Shown: positions 8,061 through 16,410, numbered from the stretch's first letter. The stretch: 64,000 nucleotides of DNA from Aequorivita sp. UBA3180 (GCA_002364215.1 DEXQ01000008.1:63468-127467); one strand, 5' to 3'. Notes: generated by a model from the letters alone, not told the origin. Made by a program: numbers and translations.

Positions 8061-9077
8061 ATGCGGAAATCTCTCAACAAATTTATATACTGGGGCAACC
8101 TGCTCGCAGCATTTTTATTGTTGATTTCCTTCATACTGCCTTATTTACCGCCCAGATCATTTCCTACACTTTCATTGTTAAGTTTGGTAGTTTCACTGCT
8201 TATAATTGTAAATATCATTTTTGCAATTTATTGGGCTATACAATTCAGGCGCAGATTTTTTGTCTCATTTACCGTGCTTTTGATTTCCTATTTTTACTTC
8301 AACGTATTTTATGAAGTTTCTTCGGAAGGCGACGCTTCCCAATATAAAAATACGCTCAGTGTACTATCTTATAATGTGCGTCTTTTCAACGCTTATGAAA
8401 AAAACCCAAAAGCCGATGCCCCGCAAATAATTTCTGAAATGCTTTTTGAAGAATCCCCAGATGTGGTTTGTGTGCAGGAATATTACAAGCCCAATACAAT
8501 TGATTTTTCAATGTATCCGCATCAATATATTCACTTTAAATCTGAAAAGGCAAAATTGGGCCACGCCATCTTTTCAAAATATCCTTTAATTAATACAGGA
8601 GCTTTTGATTTTGAAGAAACCTATAATAACACCCTGTACGCCGATGTTGTAAAAGACACCGATACCATTCGCATTTACAGTCTACATTTACAATCGCTCG
8701 GCATTATCCCGCGGGTAAGCTTTTTGCAGGAAAGCGATAATGAAAAACTTCGTAAAAGGGTGTCGCGCGCGTTTGAAATGCAACAAAACCAGGTAGAGGC
8801 AATTCTAGAACACAAATCGAAAACCAAACATCCCGTTATCCTTTCCGGAGATTTCAACAACACGCCTTTTTCATACAGTTATAGAAAATTAAAGGATGGA
8901 ATGCAGGACGCCTTCCGTGAACGGGGCAATGGGCTGGGTACAACCTTTAAGTTTGAAAAATACCCTATGCGTATAGATTATATTTTTGCTTCCGAAGGCC
9001 TTGAAATACTATTGTTTGATACCCTGAAAAAAACCTTTTCCGACCATTACGCAGTTCGGGCAACGGTGGGGTGGTAA
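8061..9077 (+). CDS. Endonuclease/exonuclease/phosphatase-fold membrane protein
   Basis: A 338-residue protein with two to three N-terminal membrane segments (residues about 10-90), then an EEP (DNase I/sphingomyelinase-like) domain. Visible motifs are SYNVRLFN at the start of the domain, VVCVQEYY (metal-binding Glu), ILSGDFNNTP (Asp/Asn pair) and the C-terminal SDHYAVRA (catalytic Asp-His). The substrate could be a phosphodiester in lipid, sugar or nucleic acid; the membrane anchor and rhomboid context do not decide it. It is the last gene of the mutL-rhomboid-rhomboid operon. Confidence 0.9.
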   Translation: MRKSLNKFIYWGNLLAAFLLLISFILPYLPPRSFPTLSLLSLVVSLLIIVNIIFAIYWAIQFRRRFFVSFTVLLISYFYFNVFYEVSSEGDASQYKNTLSVLSYNVRLFNAYEKNPKADAPQIISEMLFEESPDVVCVQEYYKPNTIDFSMYPHQYIHFKSEKAKLGHAIFSKYPLINTGAFDFEETYNNTLYADVVKDTDTIRIYSLHLQSLGIIPRVSFLQESDNEKLRKRVSRAFEMQQNQVEAILEHKSKTKHPVILSGDFNNTPFSYSYRKLKDGMQDAFRERGNGLGTTFKFEKYPMRIDYIFASEGLEILLFDTLKKTFSDHYAVRATVGW

Positions 9078-9081
9078 ATTC

Positions 9082-9165
9082 AATTAACAATTAACAATTA
9101 ACTATTAACAATTAACAATTAACAATTAACAATTAACAATTAACAATTAACTATTAGCAATAACC
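9082..9165. repeat. (AATTAAC)n heptamer tandem array
   Basis: Ten head-to-tail 7-base units, nine identical (AATTAAC) and one TATTAAC, run from 9082 to 9151, followed by two decayed units (TATTAGC, AATAACC). The array fills the space between the convergent EEP and WbqC genes. It has no spacers and is not CRISPR. Length variation by slippage is expected. Confidence 0.95.
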
Positions 9166-9183
9166 AATTTCATTCTAAAATAT

Positions 9184-9810
9184 TTAATCATAAACTAACT
9201 GTTGCCTTTCCAAATAACTTAAGGCATTCGGCCCTTCATTAAAAAGTAAATCCAAAACTGAAAGGTTGGGCAGAAAGGGATGGTTTGCTTCATGCACTTG
9301 TGTGTATGGTTCAGGCTGGAAAGCTGACTTTCTTTTTGCATCAATCAAAATACGCAAGTCGGTTATTACAGATTTTTTTTCAAAAGAAGTAGTTTTTGAT
9401 ACTTCTACATCAATTCCCAACAGTTCGCAAAGCACTTCAAAAATTTTTAGATTATGGGCCATCAAACCTTCTACGGGTTTGGTGAAAAAATCTTCTAAAT
9501 CATCTTCGTAATACTCAAAAAATGGCGAGGTTCTATAAGCGCTCTGCAAGCTTCTCCAATGATGTTCCTGCCACGGAAAATCATTCTCCACAATTACATC
9601 TTTCGTTTTTTTGCGCTTTCCGGTTTTGTTGTGTTTTATCGGAATGTTCAAAAGGAGCTTCCCGTTACTATGTGCTATAAACGTACGGTTGCGATAGGTC
9701 TGCTTTTGGTAATTATCCTCAACTTCAAAAACAACACTTTCGGCCTGCGCCACAGCAGCCATCTGCTCAATGGATGGAAAATAGGAGGGATGTAGGAGAA
9801 TTGTTTTCAT
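9184..9810 (-). CDS. WbqC family protein
   Basis: A 208-residue protein matching the WbqC-like family (often near glycan genes; biochemical role uncertain). The N-terminus ILLHPSYFPSIEQMAAVAQA corresponds to the family's typical QPxYFP start, and the internal YRNRTFIAHSNGKLLLNIPI, EHHWRSLQSAYRTSPFFEYY and SVLDLLFNEGPNAL segments are characteristic. No signal peptide or membrane segment. It stands alone on the minus strand here. Start ATG at 9810. Confidence 0.85.
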   Translation of the reverse strand: MKTILLHPSYFPSIEQMAAVAQAESVVFEVEDNYQKQTYRNRTFIAHSNGKLLLNIPIKHNKTGKRKKTKDVIVENDFPWQEHHWRSLQSAYRTSPFFEYYEDDLEDFFTKPVEGLMAHNLKIFEVLCELLGIDVEVSKTTSFEKKSVITDLRILIDAKRKSAFQPEPYTQVHEANHPFLPNLSVLDLLFNEGPNALSYLERQQLVYD

Positions 9811-9879
9811 TCAAAATTTTAAGACTTCAAAAATAGGGAAGAAATCGAAAATGAAACCGAATTCAAAAACAAAATCGCT

Positions 9880-9903
9880 CCCCCTTTGAAGGGGGCTGGA
9901 GGG
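9880..9903. repeat. Palindromic repeat, type A (second locus)
   Basis: The hairpin CCCCCTT-TG-AAGGGGG followed by CTGGAGGG is related to the element at 4179-4205. It lies between WbqC and udk, next to the GAAACYTG repeat. Confidence 0.7.
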
Positions 9904-9911
9904 ATGTGTAA

Positions 9912-9943
9912 AACTTGAAACCTGAAACTTGAAACCTGCAACC
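9912..9943. repeat. AACTTGAAACCTG degenerate tandem repeat
   Basis: About two and a half units of a (G)AAACYTG motif. Related stretches are at 12348-12374 and 52162-52176 and, with AAACCAG as the unit, inside the scpA coding region at 13165-13196. Confidence 0.75.
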
Positions 9944-9951
9944 CTTTTCCC

Positions 9952-9959
9952 TACCTTTG
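9952..9959 (+). promoter_or_regulatory. -7 box TACCTTTG of udk
   Basis: Matches TAnnTTTG 15 bases before the udk ATG, implying a very short leader. The best upstream box, CTTG at 9928-9931 with 20 bases of spacing, lies inside the GAAACYTG repeat. Confidence 0.5.
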
Positions 9960-9974
9960 TGAAAACGAAAAAAT

Positions 9975-10595
9975 ATGCTCATTATTGGCATCGCCGGAGG
10001 CACCGGTAGCGGAAAAACAACAGTTGTAGATCAAATTGTGGAAGAGCTTCCCGTTGATGAAGTTTGCGTTATTTCACAAGATTCCTATTATCACGATACA
10101 AGCCATCTTTCTTTCGAAGAGCGCACAAAAATAAACTTCGACCACCCGAAGGCAATCGATTTTGATTTGTTGGTAAGCCACTTAAAAGAGCTTCGGAAGG
10201 GAAATTCTTTTGAACAACCCGTCTATTCCTTCGTGGAGCATAATAGAACTGGCGAAACAATTACTACCTTCCCAAAAAAGGTTATTATTGTGGAAGGAAT
10301 TTTAATTTTGGCGCATCCCGACATTCGGGAAATGTTCGATATTAAAATTTTCGTGCACGCCGATAGCGACGAACGTTTGATTCGCCGTTTAAAGCGCGAT
10401 ATCGCCACCCGTGGTCGCGACCTGGAAGAAGTTCTCAACCGATACCAAAACACCCTAAAACCGATGCACCAGCAATTCATAGAGCCTACCAAGGAATTTG
10501 CAGACATCATTATTCCCACAAATAGATACAATACCGTCGCGGTAAACGTTATAAGAAGCATCATCCATCAAAAACTAAGCTATACCGAATCGTGA
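9975..10595 (+). CDS. udk: Uridine kinase
   Basis: A 206-residue P-loop kinase that phosphorylates uridine (and cytidine) in pyrimidine salvage. Walker A GGTGSGKTT is at residues 8-16; NFDHPKAIDFDLL at about 51-63 is the nucleoside-binding region; VIIVEGILIL (102-111) and RLKRDIATRGRDLEEVL (138-154) are the Walker B and lid segments. Normal length. Its TGA overlaps the GTG start of the next gene (GTGA), so the two are translationally coupled. Confidence 0.96.
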   Translation: MLIIGIAGGTGSGKTTVVDQIVEELPVDEVCVISQDSYYHDTSHLSFEERTKINFDHPKAIDFDLLVSHLKELRKGNSFEQPVYSFVEHNRTGETITTFPKKVIIVEGILILAHPDIREMFDIKIFVHADSDERLIRRLKRDIATRGRDLEEVLNRYQNTLKPMHQQFIEPTKEFADIIIPTNRYNTVAVNVIRSIIHQKLSYTES

Positions 10596-10924
10596 AATTC
10601 AAGGAACTTAAAAAGAACAAGTGGATCAGGTTTATAAGCAATAAATACGTGCTTATACTGATACTTTTTATTGTTTGGATGCTTTTTTTTGACACCAATT
10701 CCTATCTTATCCATAACGAGTTGGATAGTGATATCAATGCCTTGGAAGAGAACGCAGAGTTTTATCAAAACGAAATAGACCACGATAAAACCTTCATCAA
10801 AAAGATGGAGGACAGTAACGAGATGGAGAAGTTCGCTCGTGAAAAATATTATTTGAAAAAGGAAAACGAGGATATTTATATAATTGAACACGAAGACAGC
10901 ATCAAAAAAGAAGAAAAACGATGA
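10592..10924 (+). CDS. FtsB/DivIC-type septum formation initiator
   Basis: A 110-residue bitopic membrane protein. It has a basic cytoplasmic N-terminus, one membrane segment at about residues 20-36 (YVLILILFIVWMLFFDT), then a coiled coil (DSDINALEENAEFYQNEIDH and following) and the family's C-terminal motif EKFAREKYYLKKENEDIYII. Relatives form a divisome subcomplex with FtsL and FtsQ. The start is a GTG at 10592 overlapping the udk stop; the stop overlaps the mutA ATG (ATGA). Both overlaps suggest a polycistronic message. Confidence 0.92.
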   Translation: MKFKELKKNKWIRFISNKYVLILILFIVWMLFFDTNSYLIHNELDSDINALEENAEFYQNEIDHDKTFIKKMEDSNEMEKFAREKYYLKKENEDIYIIEHEDSIKKEEKR

Positions 10925-12297
10925 GTAAATTTCTATTTGAAGATTTTGATGAAGTTTCCGCAAAACAGTGGAAACAGCAAATACAATACGATTTAAAAGG
11001 CGCCGACTATAATGAAACCTTGGTTTGGCAAAGTCCCGAAGGCATTAACGTAAAACCCTTTTACCACGAAGATGATTTCAAGGAAGATTTTCAGCCCATT
11101 CCCGGCCAGCCCCAATCGTGGAAAATTGCCCAAGAAATATTTATCGATGATGAAAATATAGCGAATGATATCGCTTTGGATGCCTTGCAAAGAGGGGCAG
11201 AGGCCATTATCTTTTCAGCGGAAAGGGAGTTTGGAATTGAGACCATTTTTAAGGATTTTCCTTTTGACAAGAGTTCAATCTACTTCAACCTAAAATTTCT
11301 TTCCGAAGCATTTTACGACAAACTCATCAGCTTCTTATCAGAAAAAAAAGCAACGGTTTATTACAACATAGATTTAATAGGAAACCTTGCCCGCACCGGA
11401 AACTGGTTCCACAACTTAAAAAAGGACCACGAGATTTTGGACAGTATTTTTCAGAATCATTCTTCTGAAAACTTACTTTCCGTTGATGCAACCTTATACC
11501 AAAACGCAGGTGCCAACATAATTCAGCAATTGGCATACGCATTGGCCCACGCAAATGAATATTTAAACCATTTTTCTGTCACCTCGAGCGCAGTCGAGAG
11601 GTCATTGCTTACTTTCAAAATCGCCACAGGTCCTAACTACTTCTTCGAAATTGCAAAAATTAGAGCCCTGCGTAAGCTATACGCAACATTGGCAAAAGAA
11701 TATGGCGCAAATGAAACTTGCCACATCATTGCCACCCCTTCAAAACGCAACAAAACCCTTTACGATTACAACGTAAACCTACTTCGCAGCACCACCGAAT
11801 GTATGAGTGCAATTTTAGGTGGGGCAGATACAATCTGCAATATGCCGTACGATGCACCCTATCACAAAAACAACGAATTTGGCGAGCGTATTTCCCGAAA
11901 CCAATTACTTATTTTAAAGCACGAAAGTTATTTTGACGCAGTAAGCAATCCCGCCGACGGTACCTATTACATCGAGAGCCTAACGGATGAACTTGCGGAA
12001 AAAGCCTTACAACTATTCAAGGAAATAGAAAAGGGTGATGGATTTCTTCAGCAATTAAAGGAAGGAACCATTCAAAAGAAAACAAAGGAAAGCGCCGAAA
12101 AGGAACAGCAACTTTTTGACAATGGCGAACTGAAACTTTTGGGAACCAATTATCACCCCAACAAAAACGATAGGATGAAAGACGATTTGGAGCTTTTCCC
12201 TTTCGTTAAGCACAATCCGGTAAAAACGCTTATCGCCCCAATTATTGAAAGGCGCTTGGCAGAAAAAATTGAACAGGAAAGATTGAGCAAAGAGTAG
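10921..12297 (+). CDS. mutA: Methylmalonyl-CoA mutase small subunit
   Basis: A 458-residue beta subunit partner of the B12-dependent mutase that interconverts succinyl-CoA and (R)-methylmalonyl-CoA. It has the barrel region typical of the small subunit: ATLYQNAGANIIQQLAYALAH near residue 190, NYFFEIAKIRALRKLYATLA near 240, LRSTTECMSAILGGADTICN near 290 and NPADGTYYIESLTDELAEKA near 342. It lacks a functional B12 motif, as expected. A palindromic repeat (11577-11602) lies in frame, encoding SVTSSAVERS at about 220-229. The ATG overlaps the stop of the DivIC-like gene. Confidence 0.95.
   Translation: MSKFLFEDFDEVSAKQWKQQIQYDLKGADYNETLVWQSPEGINVKPFYHEDDFKEDFQPIPGQPQSWKIAQEIFIDDENIANDIALDALQRGAEAIIFSAEREFGIETIFKDFPFDKSSIYFNLKFLSEAFYDKLISFLSEKKATVYYNIDLIGNLARTGNWFHNLKKDHEILDSIFQNHSSENLLSVDATLYQNAGANIIQQLAYALAHANEYLNHFSVTSSAVERSLLTFKIATGPNYFFEIAKIRALRKLYATLAKEYGANETCHIIATPSKRNKTLYDYNVNLLRSTTECMSAILGGADTICNMPYDAPYHKNNEFGERISRNQLLILKHESYFDAVSNPADGTYYIESLTDELAEKALQLFKEIEKGDGFLQQLKEGTIQKKTKESAEKEQQLFDNGELKLLGTNYHPNKNDRMKDDLELFPFVKHNPVKTLIAPIIERRLAEKIEQERLSKE
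11577..11602. repeat. Palindromic element type B, in frame within mutA
   Basis: TGTC followed by arms ACCTC/GAGGT around the 12-base core GAGCGCAGTCGA. The second copy at 52133-52158 has the same TGTC and core but arms ACCCT/AGGGT. The arms differ in sequence yet stay fully complementary. Confidence 0.85.
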
Positions 12298-12347
12298 AAA
12301 AGATGTACAGCATATTGAATTGAAGCGGGATGCCGGAAGCAAACAGC

Positions 12348-12374
12348 AACCTGCAACTTGAAACCTGAAACCAG
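12348..12374. repeat. GAAACYTG degenerate repeat behind mutA
   Basis: Same repeat type as 9912-9943 (AACCTGCAACTTG, then AAACCTGAAACC). It lies in the spacer between mutA and the lipoprotein gene. Confidence 0.65.
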
Positions 12375-12441
12375 TTTCTTGCGATAGCCTCAATGATGAT
12401 TGGCTTCGCAATTTATTTGGAAACAAGTATATTATAGCATT

Positions 12442-13089
12442 ATGATCAAAAGATTAACCTTCTATTTATTTACGGTATTGATAGCAACAACGCTATTTTC
12501 TTGTTTCGAGGTGGGTAAACAGGTAGTTGACTGGATGGAACTAAAGGATGACAATACAGAAGTGGAACTTAAAGGTGAATATCATTTTTTGGAAGAAAAT
12601 GGCGTGCGTATATTTCTTCCGCTCAGCTTTAAGCGCTATTCTATGGCAGAGTATCAGCAGACACTAAAAACAAAACTTCCCGAAGAGGAGGCTAATGCAC
12701 AGATAAAGAACATCAACCATAAAGCAAATCTGGACGGAGAGCTGTATATTTATTTTGATGAAGAATCAGGTTCCACCTGTTTGGTATTCGGAATGCCTTA
12801 TATGGAAATTTCAAAAAGGGATGCCCAGTTATTTTTGGGAATGATGCGCACCCAAACTGAAAACCTTTTGGATTCCAGTTCTTCCTATGAAAAAATTACC
12901 GCAAAATATGTGGGTTATCCTAAGAACTGTATCTTCAAAAGCGTCTATAAAATTTCTTCCGAGGCAAAGAACTTTGAGTATTACAATGCCCTATACTTTA
13001 TTAGCCGCAATAGTAAAACCATAGCCTATCAGCTCATCACGCCAGTAGGGGTTTACTTTGACCCTTTCATTGAAAAATTGGAAATATAA
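12442..13089 (+). CDS. Lipoprotein of unknown function between the mutase subunits
   Basis: A 215-residue protein. I place the start at 12442 because the residues after it form a signal peptide ending in a lipobox (ATTLFSC, Cys at about 18); an in-frame ATG 42 bases upstream would bury the signal. The mature part has mixed alpha/beta character (GEYHFLEENGVRIFLPLSF, ELYIYFDEESGSTCLVFGMP) and no family I can name. It sits between mutA and scpA, and its stop overlaps the scpA ATG by one base (TAATG), so it is expressed with the mutase. A link to its function is not evident. Confidence 0.8.
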   Translation: MIKRLTFYLFTVLIATTLFSCFEVGKQVVDWMELKDDNTEVELKGEYHFLEENGVRIFLPLSFKRYSMAEYQQTLKTKLPEEEANAQIKNINHKANLDGELYIYFDEESGSTCLVFGMPYMEISKRDAQLFLGMMRTQTENLLDSSSSYEKITAKYVGYPKNCIFKSVYKISSEAKNFEYYNALYFISRNSKTIAYQLITPVGVYFDPFIEKLEI

Positions 13090-15254
13090 TGGCCAGAAAA
13101 AATTTACAACATTTAGAATTAAAGACGGAAGACGGAAGACCTGAGAAGGGTGTTTCTGCAGGTCAACCAAAAACCAGAAACCAGAAACCAGAAACCACTC
13201 AAACCGCCGAGGAAATCGAAATCAAGAAACAATACACCGGGGAAGACATAAAAAATCTTCAACACCTAAACTTCGTCGCAGGAATTGCGCCAAACCTTCG
13301 CGGGCCTTATTCCACAATGTACGTGCGTCGTCCATGGACCATCCGCCAATACGCAGGGTTTTCAACGGCTGAGGACAGCAACGCTTTTTACAGACGTAAC
13401 CTCGCCGCAGGTCAAAAAGGGCTTTCGGTAGCTTTTGATCTTGCCACCCATCGAGGTTACGATAGCGACCATCCCCGCGTGGAGGGCGATGTGGGCAAAG
13501 CAGGCGTAGCAATTGACAGCGTGGAGGATATGAAAATCCTCTTCGACCAAATTCCGTTGGACAAGATGAGCGTCTCCATGACGATGAACGGCGCCGTGCT
13601 TCCCATTATGGCTTTTTATATTGTCGCTGCGGAAGAGCAGGGCGTTTCGCCTAAAGATTTGACGGGAACCATCCAAAACGATATTCTAAAGGAATTCATG
13701 GTGCGGAATACTTACATTTATCCGCCTACACCATCCATGAAAATTATCAGTGATATTTTTGAGTTTGCTTCCAAGAATATGCCCAAGTTCAATAGCATTT
13801 CCATCTCCGGTTACCATATGCAGGAAGCGGGAGCTACTGCAGACATTGAGCTTGCTTACACTTTAGCAGATGGTTTAGAGTACATCCGCACTGGAATAAA
13901 AGCGGGTATGGATATAGACACTTTTGCGCCTCGGCTCTCTTTCTTTTGGGCCATCGGGATGAACCACTTTATGGAAATCGCAAAAATGCGCGCCGCACGT
14001 ATGCTGTGGGCAAAGATTGTAAAACAGTTCAACCCTAAGGATGAAAAATCGCTCGCCCTGCGCACCCACTGCCAAACCAGCGGTTGGAGCCTTACCGAGC
14101 AGGACCCTTTCAACAACGTAGCTCGAACCGCAATTGAGGCAGCAGCAGCCGTTTTCGGGGGAACGCAATCGCTTCACACAAATGCTTTGGATGAGGCCAT
14201 CGCACTGCCCACCGATTTCTCCGCACGCATTGCACGAAACACCCAAATATTCCTGCAAACCGAAACCCAGATCACCAAAACCGTGGATCCTTGGGCGGGC
14301 AGCTATTATGTGGAAAGTCTTACCAACGAAATTGCCAACAAAGCCTGGGAACTCATAGAAGAAGTAGAAGAACTCGGCGGCATGACCAAAGCCATTGAGG
14401 CCGGCATTCCAAAGTTGCGCATAGAGGAAGCCTCTGCGCGTAAGCAAGCACGTATTGATAGCGGGCAGGATATTATAGTGGGCGTAAACAAATACCGTCT
14501 CGCGAAAGAAGACCCGCTACAAATTCTGGATGTAGACAACCAAAAAGTCCGCACCTCGCAGATTGAACGTTTAAACCGAATAAAAGCAGCGCGCGATACC
14601 CAAAAGGTGGAGAAGGCATTGGCAGCAATTACCGAATGTGCAAAGACAGGTGAAGGAAATTTGTTAGCTTTAGCCGTAGAAGCTGCCCGCCACAGAGCAA
14701 CCCTTGGCGAAATCTCAACCGCGATGGAAAAGGAATTCGGCAGATACAAGGCACAAATACGCTCCTTTAGCGGCGTTTATAGCAAAGAGATGAAAAAAGA
14801 CCCAAGTTTTGATAAGGCAAGGCAACTAGCAGACCAGTTTGCCGAATTGGAAGGCCGCCGCCCCCGTATTATGATTGCCAAAATGGGGCAGGACGGTCAC
14901 GACCGTGGTGCCAAAGTAGTAGCCACCGGCTATGCAGATGTAGGTTTTGATGTGGACATAGGCCCACTCTTCCAAACCCCCGCCGAAGCAGCCAAACAGG
15001 CTGTGGAAAACGACGTGCACATACTGGGCGTTTCCTCCCTAGCCGCAGGCCACAAAACCCTTGTGCCACAGGTTATTGAGGCCCTAAAAAAGTACGGCCG
15101 TGAGGATATTATGGTCATTGTGGGCGGTGTAATACCCGCGCAGGACTACCAATACCTTTTTGATGCTGGCGCAGTGGCGGTCTATGGCCCCGGCACCCGC
15201 ATTAGTGACGCTGCTATTGAGATGTTGGGGGTTTTGATTGAGGGGGTGGAGTGA
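13089..15254 (+). CDS. scpA: Methylmalonyl-CoA mutase large subunit
   Basis: A 721-residue adenosylcobalamin-dependent mutase. The TIM barrel domain starts with PNLRGPYSTMYVRRPWTIRQYAGFS near residue 80 (shown in parts: LRGPYSTMY, RPWTIRQYAGFS) and includes AGQKGLSVAFDLATHRGYDS. The C-terminal B12 domain carries the lower-ligand motif DGHDRGAKV near residue 600 plus GVSSLAAGHKTL and IVVGGVIP-type strands (VIVGGVIPAQDY). Residues about 12-40 are an unusual linker encoded by GACGGAA and AAACCAG tandem repeats. It works with mutA in propionate or succinate metabolism. Confidence 0.96.
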   Translation: MARKNLQHLELKTEDGRPEKGVSAGQPKTRNQKPETTQTAEEIEIKKQYTGEDIKNLQHLNFVAGIAPNLRGPYSTMYVRRPWTIRQYAGFSTAEDSNAFYRRNLAAGQKGLSVAFDLATHRGYDSDHPRVEGDVGKAGVAIDSVEDMKILFDQIPLDKMSVSMTMNGAVLPIMAFYIVAAEEQGVSPKDLTGTIQNDILKEFMVRNTYIYPPTPSMKIISDIFEFASKNMPKFNSISISGYHMQEAGATADIELAYTLADGLEYIRTGIKAGMDIDTFAPRLSFFWAIGMNHFMEIAKMRAARMLWAKIVKQFNPKDEKSLALRTHCQTSGWSLTEQDPFNNVARTAIEAAAAVFGGTQSLHTNALDEAIALPTDFSARIARNTQIFLQTETQITKTVDPWAGSYYVESLTNEIANKAWELIEEVEELGGMTKAIEAGIPKLRIEEASARKQARIDSGQDIIVGVNKYRLAKEDPLQILDVDNQKVRTSQIERLNRIKAARDTQKVEKALAAITECAKTGEGNLLALAVEAARHRATLGEISTAMEKEFGRYKAQIRSFSGVYSKEMKKDPSFDKARQLADQFAELEGRRPRIMIAKMGQDGHDRGAKVVATGYADVGFDVDIGPLFQTPAEAAKQAVENDVHILGVSSLAAGHKTLVPQVIEALKKYGREDIMVIVGGVIPAQDYQYLFDAGAVAVYGPGTRISDAAIEMLGVLIEGVE
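13124..13196. repeat. Short tandem repeats inside scpA
   Basis: GACGGAA units at 13124-13140 and AAACCAG units (four, the last truncated) at 13165-13196 encode the linker EDGRPEK...TRNQKPETT. The second block resembles the intergenic GAAACYTG repeats at 9912 and 12348. Confidence 0.8.
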
Positions 15255-15358
15255 TTAAATAAGAATTGATAATTATAATAATTTGCAAAGATATTCAATA
15301 AAGAGATATTCAAAATTTGTGACACCTAAATAAATTAAACAATATAATTAGATAATTT

Positions 15359-16369
15359 ATGCTGTATAATTTTTCTCAAATAAGTTTTAGCTATATTTTT
15401 AATGATATTGATTTTAATAAATTGACGGCAATTTTGTCAATAATATTAATACTTATATTATGTTTTTTATCATTGTCTTTGTATAAAAATAATAATTTGA
15501 GAGCTAAAGCAAATGATTTACTTCAAGATAAAAACGGCGAGTTACAAAAAGCTAAGGAGAAAGCAGAATTAGATGCAAAACTAGCAAAGAAACAATTGAA
15601 AAAATATACATTTATTAGAATTGATAAACACCTCAAATTGGCTATTACCCAATACCTTTCATTTTTTTCAACTTATATAGAGGAAAGTAAAAAAATCCAA
15701 ATCAAAATGAACACTCAAGATAGTGATGATGGACTTTATGTATCTTTTGATGTGCCGAAGGGCATAGATAAGCAAACACTTCAAGTTTGGTTTGAGGATT
15801 ATTTAATGTTTTTATATAAAGACAAAAACAATATAATATTAAATACCGTAGATGGTGTTACAACTGAGCAAGCAGATTTATTAATATTAAAACTAAAAGG
15901 TCAAATAAACCATTATCAAAGACAACTGGATATATTAAAAATAGAAAATAATTATTTAAAGGATAATTCAGAATATTTTAAAGATGTTATAAAATTATTG
16001 AGTTCGAAAAGTGATCGCATATTTATTACCACTTCCAATAGCGAAATTAAAGAACAAAAAAACTATTCGAATCAAAGTCAATTCATTGGTAGTACATTTA
16101 ATCAAAGCAATTTTAATTTTTCAAATATTGACGAAAAAATTATTGATTTAATTAAAAACTCTTCAATAAGTGCAAATGAACAAGACGAACTTATTAAATC
16201 AGTTGAAATAATTAAAGATGATTCTAAGTCAGAAAAAGTTAAAAAAAAAGCTGGTGCTTTAATCGGAAAATTTTTAGAGACTACCACAACAGAATCTGCA
16301 AAACAGATCATGAAATTTGTAATAGAGAATGGAGAATCTTGGTTGAAGCATATTTCCAATTCTTTCTGA
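15359..16369 (+). CDS. AT-rich gene, membrane-anchored coiled-coil protein of unknown function
   Basis: A 336-residue protein I do not recognise. Residues about 22-41 form one membrane helix (LTAILSIILILILCFLSLSL), followed by a charged coiled coil (45-80), a mixed middle domain, a second coiled coil (175-195), an Asn/Ser/Phe-rich short-repeat stretch (QSQFIGSTFNQSNFNFSN, about 240-258) and a helical C-terminal domain of about 75 residues. A strand-like linker before a small C-terminal helical bundle recalls effector-associated proteins of bacterial conflict systems, but this is only a resemblance. The gene is markedly more AT-rich than its neighbours, suggesting acquisition. Confidence 0.75.
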   Translation: MLYNFSQISFSYIFNDIDFNKLTAILSIILILILCFLSLSLYKNNNLRAKANDLLQDKNGELQKAKEKAELDAKLAKKQLKKYTFIRIDKHLKLAITQYLSFFSTYIEESKKIQIKMNTQDSDDGLYVSFDVPKGIDKQTLQVWFEDYLMFLYKDKNNIILNTVDGVTTEQADLLILKLKGQINHYQRQLDILKIENNYLKDNSEYFKDVIKLLSSKSDRIFITTSNSEIKEQKNYSNQSQFIGSTFNQSNFNFSNIDEKIIDLIKNSSISANEQDELIKSVEIIKDDSKSEKVKKKAGALIGKFLETTTTESAKQIMKFVIENGESWLKHISNSF

Positions 16370-16384
16370 AAAGTTTATCCTCCT

Positions 16385-16410
16385 AGCGCGCTTTTACAAA
16401 GCGTGCTCAT
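16385..16410. repeat. GCGCGCTTT hairpin element type C, copy 1
   Basis: AGCGCGCTTT-TAC-AAAGCGTGCT followed by CAT; a ten-base-pair stem with one G-T pair. It is just behind the AT-rich gene. Copies 2 and 3 are at 17021 and 17365. Confidence 0.85.

Noticed and set aside
9082..9165. CRISPR array
   Set aside because: Units are 7 bases without spacers; a plain tandem repeat.
12400..12441. Upstream start for the lipoprotein in the mutase operon
   Set aside because: It would place 14 extra residues before a clear signal peptide and lipobox.
13875..14447. Long antisense frame within scpA
   Set aside because: It mirrors the codon structure of scpA on the other strand; no independent evidence.
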